From Bacillus_CJ salitolerans (GTDB lineage: Bacteria > Bacillota > Bacilli > Bacillales > SA4), in NCBI RefSeq assembly GCF_042680805.1, contig NZ_JBHUEM010000045.1, positions 1 to 64,000 of the forward strand: DNA of 64,000 nt, read 5' to 3'. This document shows positions 52,934-61,933 of this stretch, piece by piece. The translations under genes were made by a program, and so were the position numbers. The first letter of the stretch is position 1. Each line of letters opens with the position of its first letter. The notes under the pieces were generated by a model. The model saw only the letters and a program-made list of their open reading frames with translations, ran no database searches and was not told where the DNA came from.

Positions 52934-52977
52934 TAAAAAAAGCCTAATTCCCCTTATCTTTACCGAGGAGTTAGGCT
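52934..52977 (-). terminator. Terminator-like hairpin
   Basis: AGCCTAA.TCC with GGAATTAGGCT, followed by seven T on the minus strand. No intact minus-strand gene ends just before it (none is seen between 53000 and 53369), which supports gene loss here. Confidence 0.65.
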
Positions 52978-53024
52978 ATTTCTTCCACAATCGCACCAAG
53001 TGTTGAGTATATTTTTTATTGAAT

Positions 53025-53050
53025 AGTATATTTGTACTGTGCAGCATGAC
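53025..53050. repeat. 26-bp direct repeat, left copy
   Basis: AGTATATTTGTACTG followed by a variant of TGCAGCATGAC. The right copy at 56101-56127 has AGTATATTTGTACTG then CGCAACAATGAC. The pair flanks the ABC transporter and secreted-protein genes. Confidence 0.5.
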
Positions 53051-53368
53051 CCTATTATTTTGTCGTCTTTTTATATCTCATTTTCTGCTAAATTTTCTGC
53101 TTTTAACAAGATAAAGATATTCCCATCCAAACTTGCATTCTATTCGAGGAATCAGTGTTACACCTTCATTTATTAATCATCCTAAATTGTTAAAACTAAA
53201 GAAACATTTACGTCATAATTTGGACATGAATTTCCAGTAGTCTATATTCATTGGGACAATGAGATAGGTTATCTGACACACTAAAATATGAGCGACCTTC
53301 CTCACAGTCCAATAAAGAAAATATTAAGTGACAAGGGAGGTGCTCCCTGTCAGGAGGAGGAGTCTAGG

Positions 53369-54838
53369 ATGAATTTTATTAAACGAGCTTTGTTGAGTGT
53401 AAAAGCGAGAAAAGGAAAAAGCCTACTACAGATATTCGTGTTTTCTGTTATTTGTGTTTTGGTACTAGCTGGTCTTTCTATTCAAACGGCGGCTCAAAAA
53501 TCTGGGGAGCTTGCCAGACAAAAGCTTGGAGCGGATGTCACTCTTCAAGTAGACATGGAGAAACTACGGGAGAACATGCAATCGCAACAGCAATCATCAG
53601 GTGAACGAGTACGTTTCCAATCTACACCTATTCCAATAAACTCAGCAGAGGAATTAACCTCATTTTCACAAATTAAGGGGTACAATTTTTACTCTTCCAC
53701 AACCGCATTGGCTACAACTTTTGAACCGATTGAAAGTGCCGAAGAAACTGTGGAATCAACGGATGAAAGTACCGACAGTAATGTGACACAGGGTCAAGGT
53801 AGGTCTAGAGGAATGGCTCAAGGTGATATTTCAATCCAGGGTGTTACGTATACAGACTCCTCTACAGAATTTATGGACAGAACATCGACTTTAGAAGAAG
53901 GCGAGCACATTAATGAAGAAGATATAGGAAAAAATGTGGCTCTTATTGAACAGACTCTTGCGGAAGAGAATGATTTAACAGTTGGCGACACGATAACGGT
54001 TACCAATCCTTTGGACGACTCAATTACAGTAGAACTTTTAGTAAAAGGAATTTATTCTACAACCTCAGTTGGTTCGGATCAAGGAATGAATTTTACTGCA
54101 CTAATTCCATACAACAAAATATATGTTCCGTATACGACTGCAGCTACGTTAAAAGGAACGGAATATGAAGGAACGATTGATAGTGCTATTTATTACATTG
54201 AAAATCCTGCAGAAATGGATAGCTTTATAAATCAAGCTCAACTAGAAAGTAGCATTGATTTTGATACGTTCAAACTAGATGCTAATGATCAACTTTATCA
54301 ACAGATGGTTGGTCCGATTGATAATGTGGCTAGCTTTTCAAATAACATTGTTTATCTTGTCTCGATAGCCGGCGCAATTATTTTAGGTTTAATTATCATG
54401 ATGTCAATACGTGAACGAAAATATGAAATGGGTGTGCTTTTAGCAATCGGTGAACAACGTTGGAAGCTTGTGGGTCAGTTTATTGTTGAAATTTTAATTG
54501 TGGCGGCAATCTCTTTCGGAATTGCAACATTCAGTGGTAACGCCGTTGCTAACCAAGTAAGCGATCAGTTGTTAAATCAAGAATTAGAGACAGCGGAACA
54601 GACAAATACACCAGCATCATTTAGAGGTAGAGGAATGTTCGGAGGAGGAATGGCAGGATTGCAAGCAGGACAAACTCAACAAGTCGAGACAATCGAAGAC
54701 TTAGACGTGAGTGTAACTGCTGATGACTTAGGATTATTAGCCTTAATTGGAATACTTATCGCAATCTTATCTTCTCTTCTGCCAACGTTCTCGGTGTTAA
54801 GACTTCAACCGAAAACAATTCTGAGCAGACAAGATTAA
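53369..54838 (+). CDS. FtsX-type ABC permease, 489 aa
   Basis: The start at 53369 has GGAGGAGG just upstream and gives MNFIKRALLSVKARKGKSLL, the usual beginning of this permease type; an upstream frame from 53288 has no ribosome site. The first helix (about residues 20-42) is followed by a large extracytoplasmic MacB-type domain (about 45-330) with a Ser/Thr/Glu-rich insert (TVESTDESTDSN), then three membrane helices at the C-terminus (about 335-480). It couples to the ATPase 25 bp downstream. Such pairs export or sense peptides or act in lipid/protein transport; the role here is unknown. Confidence 0.88.
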   Translation: MNFIKRALLSVKARKGKSLLQIFVFSVICVLVLAGLSIQTAAQKSGELARQKLGADVTLQVDMEKLRENMQSQQQSSGERVRFQSTPIPINSAEELTSFSQIKGYNFYSSTTALATTFEPIESAEETVESTDESTDSNVTQGQGRSRGMAQGDISIQGVTYTDSSTEFMDRTSTLEEGEHINEEDIGKNVALIEQTLAEENDLTVGDTITVTNPLDDSITVELLVKGIYSTTSVGSDQGMNFTALIPYNKIYVPYTTAATLKGTEYEGTIDSAIYYIENPAEMDSFINQAQLESSIDFDTFKLDANDQLYQQMVGPIDNVASFSNNIVYLVSIAGAIILGLIIMMSIRERKYEMGVLLAIGEQRWKLVGQFIVEILIVAAISFGIATFSGNAVANQVSDQLLNQELETAEQTNTPASFRGRGMFGGGMAGLQAGQTQQVETIEDLDVSVTADDLGLLALIGILIAILSSLLPTFSVLRLQPKTILSRQD

Positions 54839-54863
54839 TTTTCAAAAAGGAGATGATTACAAA

Positions 54864-55568
54864 ATGACGTTGCTTGAATTAAACAATGTTAGCTATTGGT
54901 ATAAACATGAAAATAAAAGACACGATATTCTAAAAAAAATCAATATCAGCTTTGAACGAGGTATGTTTTATACGATTGTAGGTCCTTCCGGTTCAGGTAA
55001 GACAACCTTTCTAGCACTAGCAAGTGCACTTGATGTGCCGAAGGAAGGTTCTATATTCTATGAAGGGAAAGAAATAAAAAAAATTGGCTTAACTAAATTC
55101 CGAAGCAAATATGTTTCAATTGTCTTTCAGTCGTATAACCTGTTACCTTACATGACGGCTTTGCAAAATGTCATTACGGGTATTGAAATAAAAGGAACAA
55201 AACATAAAAATAAAAAGGAGTTCGCACTGCAAATGCTCGAACGGGTGGGTATCTCATCTGAACAAGCTCGCCAGAAAGTATTAACACTGAGCGGAGGACA
55301 ACAGCAGCGTGTTTCCATTGCGCGTGCACTTTGCTCAGATACAGATTTAATTGTAGCAGATGAACCAACAGGTAATCTGGATGAAAACACTGCACAAGAA
55401 ATTGTCGATCTTCTCCAATCTTTAGCACATAACGAAGGAAAATGTATAATTGTTGTAACCCATGATCAAACGATTGCAAGTAAGTCAGATAAGATTGTTA
55501 AGCTATCTAAAGGAAACCTTACGTTAACAGACAACATGACAGACAATTTATCCCTCGCTGGAAAGTAG
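54864..55568 (+). CDS. MacB/LolD-type ABC ATPase
   Basis: 234 aa with Walker A GPSGSGKTT (about residue 41), Q-loop VFQSYNLLPYMTA, signature LSGGQQQRVSIARAL, Walker B LIVADEPTGNLD and H-loop VVTHDQTIAS. An AAAGGAG site precedes the ATG. The short length with no C-terminal domain is right for the partner of an FtsX-type permease, here the gene just upstream. No two-component genes lie next to the pair, unlike the BceAB type. Confidence 0.92.
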   Translation: MTLLELNNVSYWYKHENKRHDILKKINISFERGMFYTIVGPSGSGKTTFLALASALDVPKEGSIFYEGKEIKKIGLTKFRSKYVSIVFQSYNLLPYMTALQNVITGIEIKGTKHKNKKEFALQMLERVGISSEQARQKVLTLSGGQQQRVSIARALCSDTDLIVADEPTGNLDENTAQEIVDLLQSLAHNEGKCIIVVTHDQTIASKSDKIVKLSKGNLTLTDNMTDNLSLAGK

Positions 55569-55648
55569 ATTAAACTTGATAAGACCTTTGTCTACTCAAT
55601 TTGTGTACAAGCATATTGTTAAATGTAACTTTCCTAAAGGGGTAGATT

Positions 55649-55979
55649 ATGTTGAAACAATTATTTGTTTTTTTTTGGTCTAATGATGATTTGTATTTTC
55701 ATGGTATATGCCAATGCTCTAAGTCCAAAACCAACCCCTCCTATCAATGGGTCTATAGAAACTAATGTCTCTGTTCAACAAGATACCGAAACATATGATG
55801 AAAACTTAGACTCCATCATTATTGAATTGGAATACTTGCATGAGGAAGATCAAGACAAAGAAGTTGACGGATTTATTGTTGAAACCTACAGAGAGTATGA
55901 AATTTATAAGGATAAGGAAGGAAACATATTAAAACAAGTTCCAACTTCAAACTTTAATTACTTAAAATATAAAGAATAA
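55649..55979 (+). pseudogene. Exported small protein gene split by a poly-T tract
   Basis: The ATG at 55649 has AAAGGGG upstream and starts MLKQLFVFF, but in this sequence the run of nine T (55668-55676) throws it out of frame. With eight T the frame joins GLMMICIFMVYANALSPKPT and runs to 55979, giving a signal peptide (cleavage about ANA) and a mature acidic part of some 85 residues. An alternative TTG at 55665 has no ribosome site. It follows the ABC pair on the same strand and is ended by the hairpin at 56000. It could be a real frameshift, slippage-controlled, or a homopolymer sequencing error. Confidence 0.6.
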
Positions 55980-55999
55980 TAAGCAGATTTAATCTTATT

Positions 56000-56023
56000 G
56001 AGGGCATTTATTTGCCCTTTTTT
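56000..56023 (+). terminator. Terminator after the 55649 gene
   Basis: The stem AGGGCA/TGCCCT followed by a T-run. Confidence 0.75.
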
Positions 56024-56050
56024 GTCTCATAAGTTGTCAAATAAGACGAA

Positions 56051-56079
56051 ACGATCACCCTTAAAGAGTGATCGTCTTT
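56051..56079. terminator. Hairpin, weak terminator
   Basis: An 8-bp stem ACGATCAC/GTGATCGT with 9-nt loop. T-runs are short on both sides. It may serve the minus-strand CBO0543-like gene. Confidence 0.4.
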
Positions 56080-56100
56080 ATCGATTTTTATTTAGTTACC

Positions 56101-56127
56101 AGTATATTTGTACTGCGCAACAATGAC
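56101..56127. repeat. 26-bp direct repeat, right copy
   Basis: Matches 53025-53050 (AGTATATTTGTACTG then CGCAACAATGAC) in the same orientation, about 3.08 kb away. Confidence 0.5.
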
Positions 56128-56182
56128 TTTCTTGTGTTATTATTCATCTTTAAAATAAGCTACCGATAGTTGAATATCTAAA

Positions 56183-57025
56183 CTATTCAACCCTTGACTC
56201 CCAACGATCGTAAAAAACAACTATGAATATTGGGACTAACCACTTTATTGCCATTAGAAAGTGATTCCAATTATGATAAATAAGCCAACCTTGAAAAGAA
56301 GAATATATTGAAAAAGCAATTATGCATAATGTAATAAGTATAAACATCAGTGGTCTATATTTTAATGAAAAGATTGGAATAATTGTTCCAATCAAAACCC
56401 CTAAAACTAAACTTAAACCGAGATCGACAAATCGGTCGTCGGCAGGTGGAAATTCGAATATACCTGGTATCCATTGATAAAGCTCAATTAATGCACCTCC
56501 TAATGCTCCCCCAATTATAGCAGTTATACTGTAAACTACTGAGAATAGTCGAAAACGGTAAGGTAAAGGATTCTTGTAATAAAGAAGACGATCTGAATAT
56601 AAAGAAAATAAAGAAAAACCAAGAAGGTAAGCAAAGAATGAAAACCAAATAGACCATTGCATATAGACTAAATAACCAGTTTTCAAAAATATCATTTCTA
56701 TTATGATATAAATAACCGTAAATAGAAGTACCACTTTCCACTTTTTATATTTAGATGCGTAATAAATAAATAAGATAGAAGTGAAAGGTAAAATAAGAAC
56801 ATCACTGAAAAGTACCCCTAACTGGTTATCTTTTAGGGGATCTGATAGTAATTTAGTTGGGAATTTTTATAATCCCATAAATTGATTAAAAGTAATCTCC
56901 GCAATATCAACAAACATTACACCAATTGCATATGTATTTATTAGAAAATGCCAAGAAAGATTAGTTCCCTTTTTTAAAAATACAATCCAAGTTAATGTTA
57001 CGATGGTCATTAAAAAATAAAGCAT
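56183..57025 (-). pseudogene. CBO0543-like membrane protein gene with in-frame stop
   Basis: A 281-codon frame runs from the ATG at 57025, which has AGGAGA 7 nt upstream (MLYFLMTIVTLTWIVFLKKG), to the stop at 56183. It is interrupted only by TAA at codon 53 (56867-56869), in the segment GL-stop-KFPTKLLSDPLKDNQLG, where a Tyr (TAT) would be expected, so a single base change is enough. Several further membrane helices follow. It is called a pseudogene, but the second half (from 56734) might still be translated. The gene at 57184-57690 next to it is of the same general type. Confidence 0.75.
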
Positions 57026-57183
57026 AATTAATCTCCTGATAAACACCTGAATTTTATTTATTTTATGTTATCAAAGTTCATTCAAACATATTCCACAAAA
57101 ATGAACATATTAAATAAAAACAATCACCCCATTGTCCATCCGTTATCATGTGAAATATACTTCTTCTTAAAAATAAAATCACT

Positions 57184-57690
57184 CTATTTCATATAACTTA
57201 TGTTCACATCAAAAATACTTAACAGAGATATTATAATACCAATTGAAATACCCCAAGCTAGCAACGGTCTTTTATGATGAATAGGCAAAATAAAAAATAT
57301 AATCCCTGTAAATATGGCAGACCACCACATATTCCAACCATTATGATATGTGATAAAGCCTAATTTACTGTTTATGTACTCAATAGTTATATATATTCCA
57401 AACCATAATAAAAACCATAAAGAACGTTTCTTCCATTCTTCAGGAAACCTTCCCAGATAAATTAATACTGTTGCAGTATAAGAGACAGTCATCGCTAAAA
57501 TTGTAATCAATGTATGATTAGGTAAGATTAAATCATGGAAAAGCCACATGGATTTGTTATAGAGTAGAAAATTATATAAAAAATCTCCAGTGATTAAGAA
57601 AAGGATAGTTGGGTAATACTTTTTCCAGTTTCTCCAATCTCCCCATGTAAATCCTGCTATAAGATACAAAGCATTAATTAAAATGTACAT
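57184..57690 (-). CDS. CBO0543-like multi-pass membrane protein, 168 aa
   Basis: The start was set at the ATG at 57690, behind AAGGA, giving MYILINALYLIAGFTWGDWR; a longer frame upstream has no ribosome site. Five or so membrane helices with the conserved GDWRNWKKYYPTILF segment after the first helix are typical of the CBO0543 family of Firmicutes membrane proteins. The family has no assigned function. It lies about 160 bp upstream of the related broken gene, on the same strand. Confidence 0.72.
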   Translation of the reverse strand: MYILINALYLIAGFTWGDWRNWKKYYPTILFLITGDFLYNFLLYNKSMWLFHDLILPNHTLITILAMTVSYTATVLIYLGRFPEEWKKRSLWFLLWFGIYITIEYINSKLGFITYHNGWNMWWSAIFTGIIFFILPIHHKRPLLAWGISIGIIISLLSIFDVNISYMK

Positions 57691-58324
57691 GTAACCATTC
57701 CTTCGGATATTAGTATTACCTATCCTTTCCAAATCACACAAAGTTATAATTTAGGTTACATAATAATTTTTATATCCTAATATTTAATAAAAGCTTCTTC
57801 CACTGTGATGAATGCTATAGTTTAAGTGCATTTTTTCACAAGTTACTAAAATTAAAGACTCTTGTTGCGTAGTATAAAGTCTACTACGTATTAAGGAGTG
57901 ACAATTTTCTTATCCGCATTTTGATCGTTAAATGCATTTCTTCACAACTTATATTATACTTAAAATAAATTCCTTGTAAGTGTTCTTTCAAAACCTAGCC
58001 CGATTACACATAAAAACTAGCGAATTTAAAGCTACTTATTTATCATATAGCCCCTAAAAATTAGCATTTTCTTATGAAATTGCTGTGTAAAAAATGTGTA
58101 CAATGATTTCAAAACCTACCTTTTTCAGCCTTTTTCTCAAAAAAAAGCAAAAAACACTCATAAACGTTGATTTATCAACATTTGTGAGTGTTCTACCGTT
58201 TCTTAACTTATCTCATTTTTACCTAAAGATACCGGTGGTCGGGGTCGAACCCACTTCTAAAAGAACAAAATTTTCTGTCCTACTACCATAATTATACAAT
58301 ACCTTCTTTCGCTAATTTCTCTTC
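57691..58324. other. Gene-free spacer with repeated motif, hairpin and tRNA-like remnant
   Basis: TGCATTTxTTCACAA occurs twice (about 57827 and 57931). A terminator lies at 58141-58192. At about 58230-58255 the minus strand reads GTGGGTTCGACCCCGACCACC, which looks like a tRNA T-arm but lacks the rest of a tRNA. A 65-codon frame at 58094-58291 runs across these and is not accepted. Confidence 0.45.
58141..58192 (-). terminator. Terminator downstream of mobA
   Basis: A long, nearly perfect hairpin (AACACTCA with TGAGTGTT, continued by CGTTGAT/ATCAACA pairing) followed by a T-rich tail on the minus strand. Confidence 0.7.
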
Positions 58325-58927
58325 CTAGCTATTATCCTTTTCCACTAAATCCTTCAATGATTCTTTGTCATTAATATTTTCAAAATAAATACCATCCACC
58401 TTAAGATCTTTTTCTGAGAGATATAAGGTATCTATTTGATTTAAAAGCGCTGTCATTCTGTAAATGTCATTGTCTAATAGCTCTTTAATAAGTGGGAAGA
58501 CGGATCGATGATAAACTGCTATTAATGGCTGCATTTTGCCATGAATCACTGGGATAGTCGCTTGAAAATCAGATGAAATATAAGAAAGTAGGGTTTCTAT
58601 TATTGAGGATGTAATTTTAGGAACATCACATGACAGGGTTATATACCACTCTGCCTCAATAGAATTCATGGCAGAAAATATACCCGCTAAAGGTCCTTTC
58701 CCTCTAATCGTTTCCTCATCTAAGATAACGGGAAGGTTTGTTGTTTGTTCAAACTCCACTTTCAAGCTTGGATGACTCACGATGATCTGTGAAGACGTTA
58801 CATCCCGTAATGCATGATAGGAATGTCTCCAAAAAGGTTTGCCCTCATACAAAGCAAATGCTTTTGGAGACCCGAAACGTCTCGATTCTCCTCCTGCTAA
58901 AATAACACCGCAGATCTTTTCATTCAT
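58325..58927 (-). CDS. mobA: Molybdenum cofactor guanylyltransferase MobA
   Basis: 200 aa from the ATG at 58927 behind GAGGTG. The N-terminal nucleotide-binding motif GVILAGGESRRFGSPKA is diagnostic, followed by LPVILDEETIRGKGPLAGI and the metal Asp in LSCDVPKI. MobA adds GMP to molybdopterin to form the bis-MGD cofactor. A 25-codon upstream extension of the frame crosses the terminator of the preceding gene and is not used. No other molybdenum-cofactor genes are in the window. Confidence 0.92.
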   Translation of the reverse strand: MNEKICGVILAGGESRRFGSPKAFALYEGKPFWRHSYHALRDVTSSQIIVSHPSLKVEFEQTTNLPVILDEETIRGKGPLAGIFSAMNSIEAEWYITLSCDVPKITSSIIETLLSYISSDFQATIPVIHGKMQPLIAVYHRSVFPLIKELLDNDIYRMTALLNQIDTLYLSEKDLKVDGIYFENINDKESLKDLVEKDNS

Positions 58928-58946
58928 GTCATCACCTCTATGATAC

Positions 58947-58975
58947 AAAAGGACTTCAACTAAAGAAGTCCTTTT
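58947..58975 (-). terminator. Terminator between the ABC-F gene and mobA
   Basis: A perfect 11-bp stem AAAAGGACTTC/GAAGTCCTTTT just after the ABC-F stop. The stem's own T-run acts as the terminator tail on the minus strand. It separates mobA from the HD/ABC-F pair. Confidence 0.7.
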
Positions 58976-58982
58976 GCACGAT

Positions 58983-60878
58983 TTATTGTTCAATTTTTTC
59001 AATTAATAGTGAAAGCTCGGTCCAACGTTCCATTGCCAATTCAAGTTCTTCCTTAACCTTTCTCTCCTCTTCCATTAAGGAAGATATTTTCACAAAATCA
59101 GAACCAGCTTGTTCAATTTGATTCGTTATAGATGATAGTTTATTTTCTAACTTTTCAATTCGATCCTCAATTGTGTCCCAGTCTTTTTGATCTTGATAGG
59201 ATAATTTACGTTTTTTTGGCTTTTCTTCACGTTCCACTTTTACAGATGCTTGCTTTTCTTTTTCGGCTTGTGCTTTTTCATTCAGCTTCTGCTTTTCTAA
59301 GTAGTCACTATAGCTACCAACATAGGTAGAGATCATCCCTTCACCTTCTACAATTAACAGCTGATCCACTACTTTATCTAAAAAGTATCGATCATGTGAT
59401 ACAGTAATCACTACACCTGGAAACTCTTCAAGATAATCCTCGAGTACCGTTAATGTTTCGGTATCTAAATCATTTGTTGGTTCATCAAGTAATAGTACAT
59501 TCGGTTCTTCCATTAGGATTTTTAATAAATATAATCGTCTTCTTTCGCCACCTGATAGTTTTCCAAGTGGAGTACCGTGGGTTGATGGTGGGAATAAGAA
59601 ACGTTCAAGCATTTGAGACACGGAGATCGTGGACCCATCCTTTGTATGGACCACTGATGCCGTTTCTCTAATATAATCAATCATTCGTTTACTCAGGTTC
59701 ATCTCTTCATTTTCTTGTGTGTAATAACCTATTCGTACCGTAGATCCGATTTCCATTTCACCTTGATCTGGAGTATACTTCCCGGAAATAATATTTAACA
59801 AGGTTGATTTCCCTGTCCCATTCCTTCCAATTATTCCAATACGATCATGAGGCTTTATTAAATAACTGAAATGACTAATTAGTTTCCTATTATCGAATTG
59901 CTTAGAGATGTCAATAAGCTCAATTACTTTTTTACCAAGTCGATTTGCCGTTAAGCTAACATCTACTTTTCCTACGTGATCAGGACCATCTAGTTGTTCA
60001 AGCTCCTCGAATCTTTGGATTCTAGCTTTTTGTTTTGTTGTCCTTGCCTTTGCGCCTTTTCTCATCCACTCTAATTCTTGCTTATACAATTGACGATGCT
60101 TATGCCATGATTTTTGTTCTTCTTCAAGACGGATGGCCTTTGCTTCGATAAATGCTGAGTAGTTTCCTTTATATGTGTGAAGTTTACCTTGATCTAATTC
60201 AATAATTCGATTCGCTACACGGTCTAAGAAATATCGGTCATGGGTAACAAATAATAATGAGCCCGTATATTTACTTAGCCATTCCTCTAACCATTCTATC
60301 GATTCTGCGTCTAAGTGGTTCGTTGGTTCATCAAGTATGAGTAAATCAGGTGTATCGATTAAGTTTTGCGCAAGGGCCACACGTTTTTTTTGACCACCCG
60401 ATAATTCATGAATGTGTTGATTAAAATTGATGATACCGAGCTTTGTTAAAATAGCCTTTGCATTTGAACTAGCATCCCATGCATTCATAACATCCATTTG
60501 CTGCTGCAGTGGGTACAATTTAGTGAGAAGAGCTTCATTTGTCGGATTTAATTCAATTTCTCGAAGAATTCTTTCATATTCCTTTAGTAATTTATTCACT
60601 GGGGTTTCTGTTGAAAACAGCTGCTCTAATACGGTCATACCTTCATTTAAGACAGGATGCTGAGATAAGTAACTTATGGAATAGTCCTTTGAGGTAACAA
60701 TCTGACCTTCATCCGGGACTTCGACTCCATAGACAATTTTTAATAGCGTCGACTTACCGGTTCCATTGATCCCGATAATCCCAACTCTTTCTTGTTCAGT
60801 GATACTAAATGAAATATCTTGAAATAAGTTTTTTTCAACATAACTCTTTGTTACATTCTCAATTGTGATCATTTTCAT
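58983..60878 (-). CDS. ABC-F family ATPase (Uup/YfmR-like), 631 aa
   Basis: Two ABC domains: Walker A GINGTGKST and GRNGTGKST, signatures LSGGQKKRVALAQ and LSGGERRRLYLLK, Walker B LLILDEPTNHLD and VLLLDEPTNDLD. A charged interdomain linker with KARTTKQKARIQRF and a C-terminal coiled coil (about 555-631) match Uup/YfmR, not the antibiotic-resistance ABC-F group. It works on the ribosome, probably easing stalled translation. The ATG at 60878 overlaps the HD gene stop as ATGA, which decides the start. Confidence 0.9.
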   Translation of the reverse strand: MKMITIENVTKSYVEKNLFQDISFSITEQERVGIIGINGTGKSTLLKIVYGVEVPDEGQIVTSKDYSISYLSQHPVLNEGMTVLEQLFSTETPVNKLLKEYERILREIELNPTNEALLTKLYPLQQQMDVMNAWDASSNAKAILTKLGIINFNQHIHELSGGQKKRVALAQNLIDTPDLLILDEPTNHLDAESIEWLEEWLSKYTGSLLFVTHDRYFLDRVANRIIELDQGKLHTYKGNYSAFIEAKAIRLEEEQKSWHKHRQLYKQELEWMRKGAKARTTKQKARIQRFEELEQLDGPDHVGKVDVSLTANRLGKKVIELIDISKQFDNRKLISHFSYLIKPHDRIGIIGRNGTGKSTLLNIISGKYTPDQGEMEIGSTVRIGYYTQENEEMNLSKRMIDYIRETASVVHTKDGSTISVSQMLERFLFPPSTHGTPLGKLSGGERRRLYLLKILMEEPNVLLLDEPTNDLDTETLTVLEDYLEEFPGVVITVSHDRYFLDKVVDQLLIVEGEGMISTYVGSYSDYLEKQKLNEKAQAEKEKQASVKVEREEKPKKRKLSYQDQKDWDTIEDRIEKLENKLSSITNQIEQAGSDFVKISSLMEEERKVKEELELAMERWTELSLLIEKIEQ

Positions 60879-61516
60879 GATTGTCCATACCATTCCTTCA
60901 TAAACTGATTTAAAAAATCAAGCATATACAGATGCCGCCTGCTTGCCATGTCTTTAGCGGTTTCAGTGTTCATTAAGTCTTTTAATTTCAATAGCTTTTC
61001 ATAAAAATGGTTGATAGGGGTAGATTTGCCTGTTCGATATTCTTCTTTTGTCATCGTTTCACGAACAGGAAGAGACGGATCATACATAATATCCCCTTTA
61101 GAACCAGCATAAGCAAATGTACGAGCAATACCAATGGCTCCTATTGCATCCAGCCTGTCAGCATCCTGTACCACTTTTCCTTCAATTGTATCTATTAACA
61201 GATTATTGCCACCCTTGTATGACATACTTCCTATAATAGAAAGGATATGCTCCTTTTCTATGGCGTCAACGTTACATTGTGTAAGCCAAGTATCAACCTT
61301 TTTGAGCCCTATTTCTTCTGACTCATTTAGTTTTTCATCTGCAATGTCGTGTAAAAGGGCTGCCATCTCGACGATAAATGGATCAGCTTCTTCTTTTAAT
61401 GCTAATTCCTTTGCAATGTTGGTGACTCTCACAATGTGCCACCAATCATGACCACTTGCATCTTTCTCCAATTGCTTTTTTACAAAGTCTTTTGTTAGAT
61501 CTATTGTTTGGTTCAT
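60875..61516 (-). CDS. HD-domain phosphohydrolase (YpgQ/YedJ-like)
   Basis: 213 aa. The HD motif shows the first His in SGHDWWHIVRV (about residue 23), the HD pair in LLHDIADEKL (about residue 55) and the late Asp in QDADRLDAIGAIGIARTF. This arrangement matches the small metal-dependent YpgQ/YedJ group, some of which hydrolyse nucleotides. GGAG precedes the ATG. It is translationally coupled to the ABC-F gene behind it. Confidence 0.9.
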   Translation of the reverse strand: MNQTIDLTKDFVKKQLEKDASGHDWWHIVRVTNIAKELALKEEADPFIVEMAALLHDIADEKLNESEEIGLKKVDTWLTQCNVDAIEKEHILSIIGSMSYKGGNNLLIDTIEGKVVQDADRLDAIGAIGIARTFAYAGSKGDIMYDPSLPVRETMTKEEYRTGKSTPINHFYEKLLKLKDLMNTETAKDMASRRHLYMLDFLNQFMKEWYGQS

Positions 61517-61651
61517 CGGTTTCTCCTTTGAAGTACTCCCTTGTATTGTAGCATGTTTTTAATAGGCATTCGTGGAATTTCTTATTGGACAAATCGCAAA
61601 ACTGGGTACTTGACATAATCTGATGTTGAAATATTCTGTGGAGGGGATATG

Positions 61652-61876
61652 ATGAACGTTCCTTATTCATTGATGCCGTACTTTTACAATCGAACCTTAT
61701 TTTATCCGATTATACAAGAAGCAGGCCTTCATCCATATATACTGTATGGAATGTCACATACTCCATTAATGGGGATGCATAAGCAGTTAAGTGAACTTAT
61801 AGGTGGAACGAATAATGAATCACATCGTCCATATCGAATCGTTGAGTCATGGGAAGCAAATGAAATGTTCTATTAA
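61652..61876 (+). CDS. Small hypothetical protein, 74 aa
   Basis: GGAGG lies 7 nt before the ATG at 61652 (the ATG three bases earlier is also possible). The product starts MNVPYSLMPYFYNRTLFYPI and is rich in Tyr, Pro and His, with no membrane segment. It has the look of a small spore- or coat-associated protein, but no family is recognised. A hairpin (about 61888-61914) follows and separates it from the next small gene. Confidence 0.5.
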   Translation: MNVPYSLMPYFYNRTLFYPIIQEAGLHPYILYGMSHTPLMGMHKQLSELIGGTNNESHRPYRIVESWEANEMFY

Positions 61877-61933
61877 TAAAATACTAAGGAAAGAGAAACG
61901 ATGTTCTCTTTCCTAAAAAAAGGAGTGTAATCA

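Larger units (their letters stand above)
52443..53368. other. Spacer with one small gene and fragments
   Basis: Besides the 47-aa gene at 52569-52712 it has a 28-codon frame just upstream of that gene (minus, about 52704-52790), plus-strand frame fragments around 52775-52850, a terminator at 52934-52977 and a 26-bp block at 53025-53050 that recurs at 56101. The stretch looks like the remains of disrupted genes. Confidence 0.4.

Noticed and set aside
55174..55479. Minus-strand frames opposite the MacB-type ATPase
   Set aside because: Antisense shadows of a gene with all ABC motifs intact.
58094..58291. 65-codon frame ending VGVEPTSKRTKFSVLLP
   Set aside because: Runs through a terminator and a tRNA-like remnant; no ribosome site.
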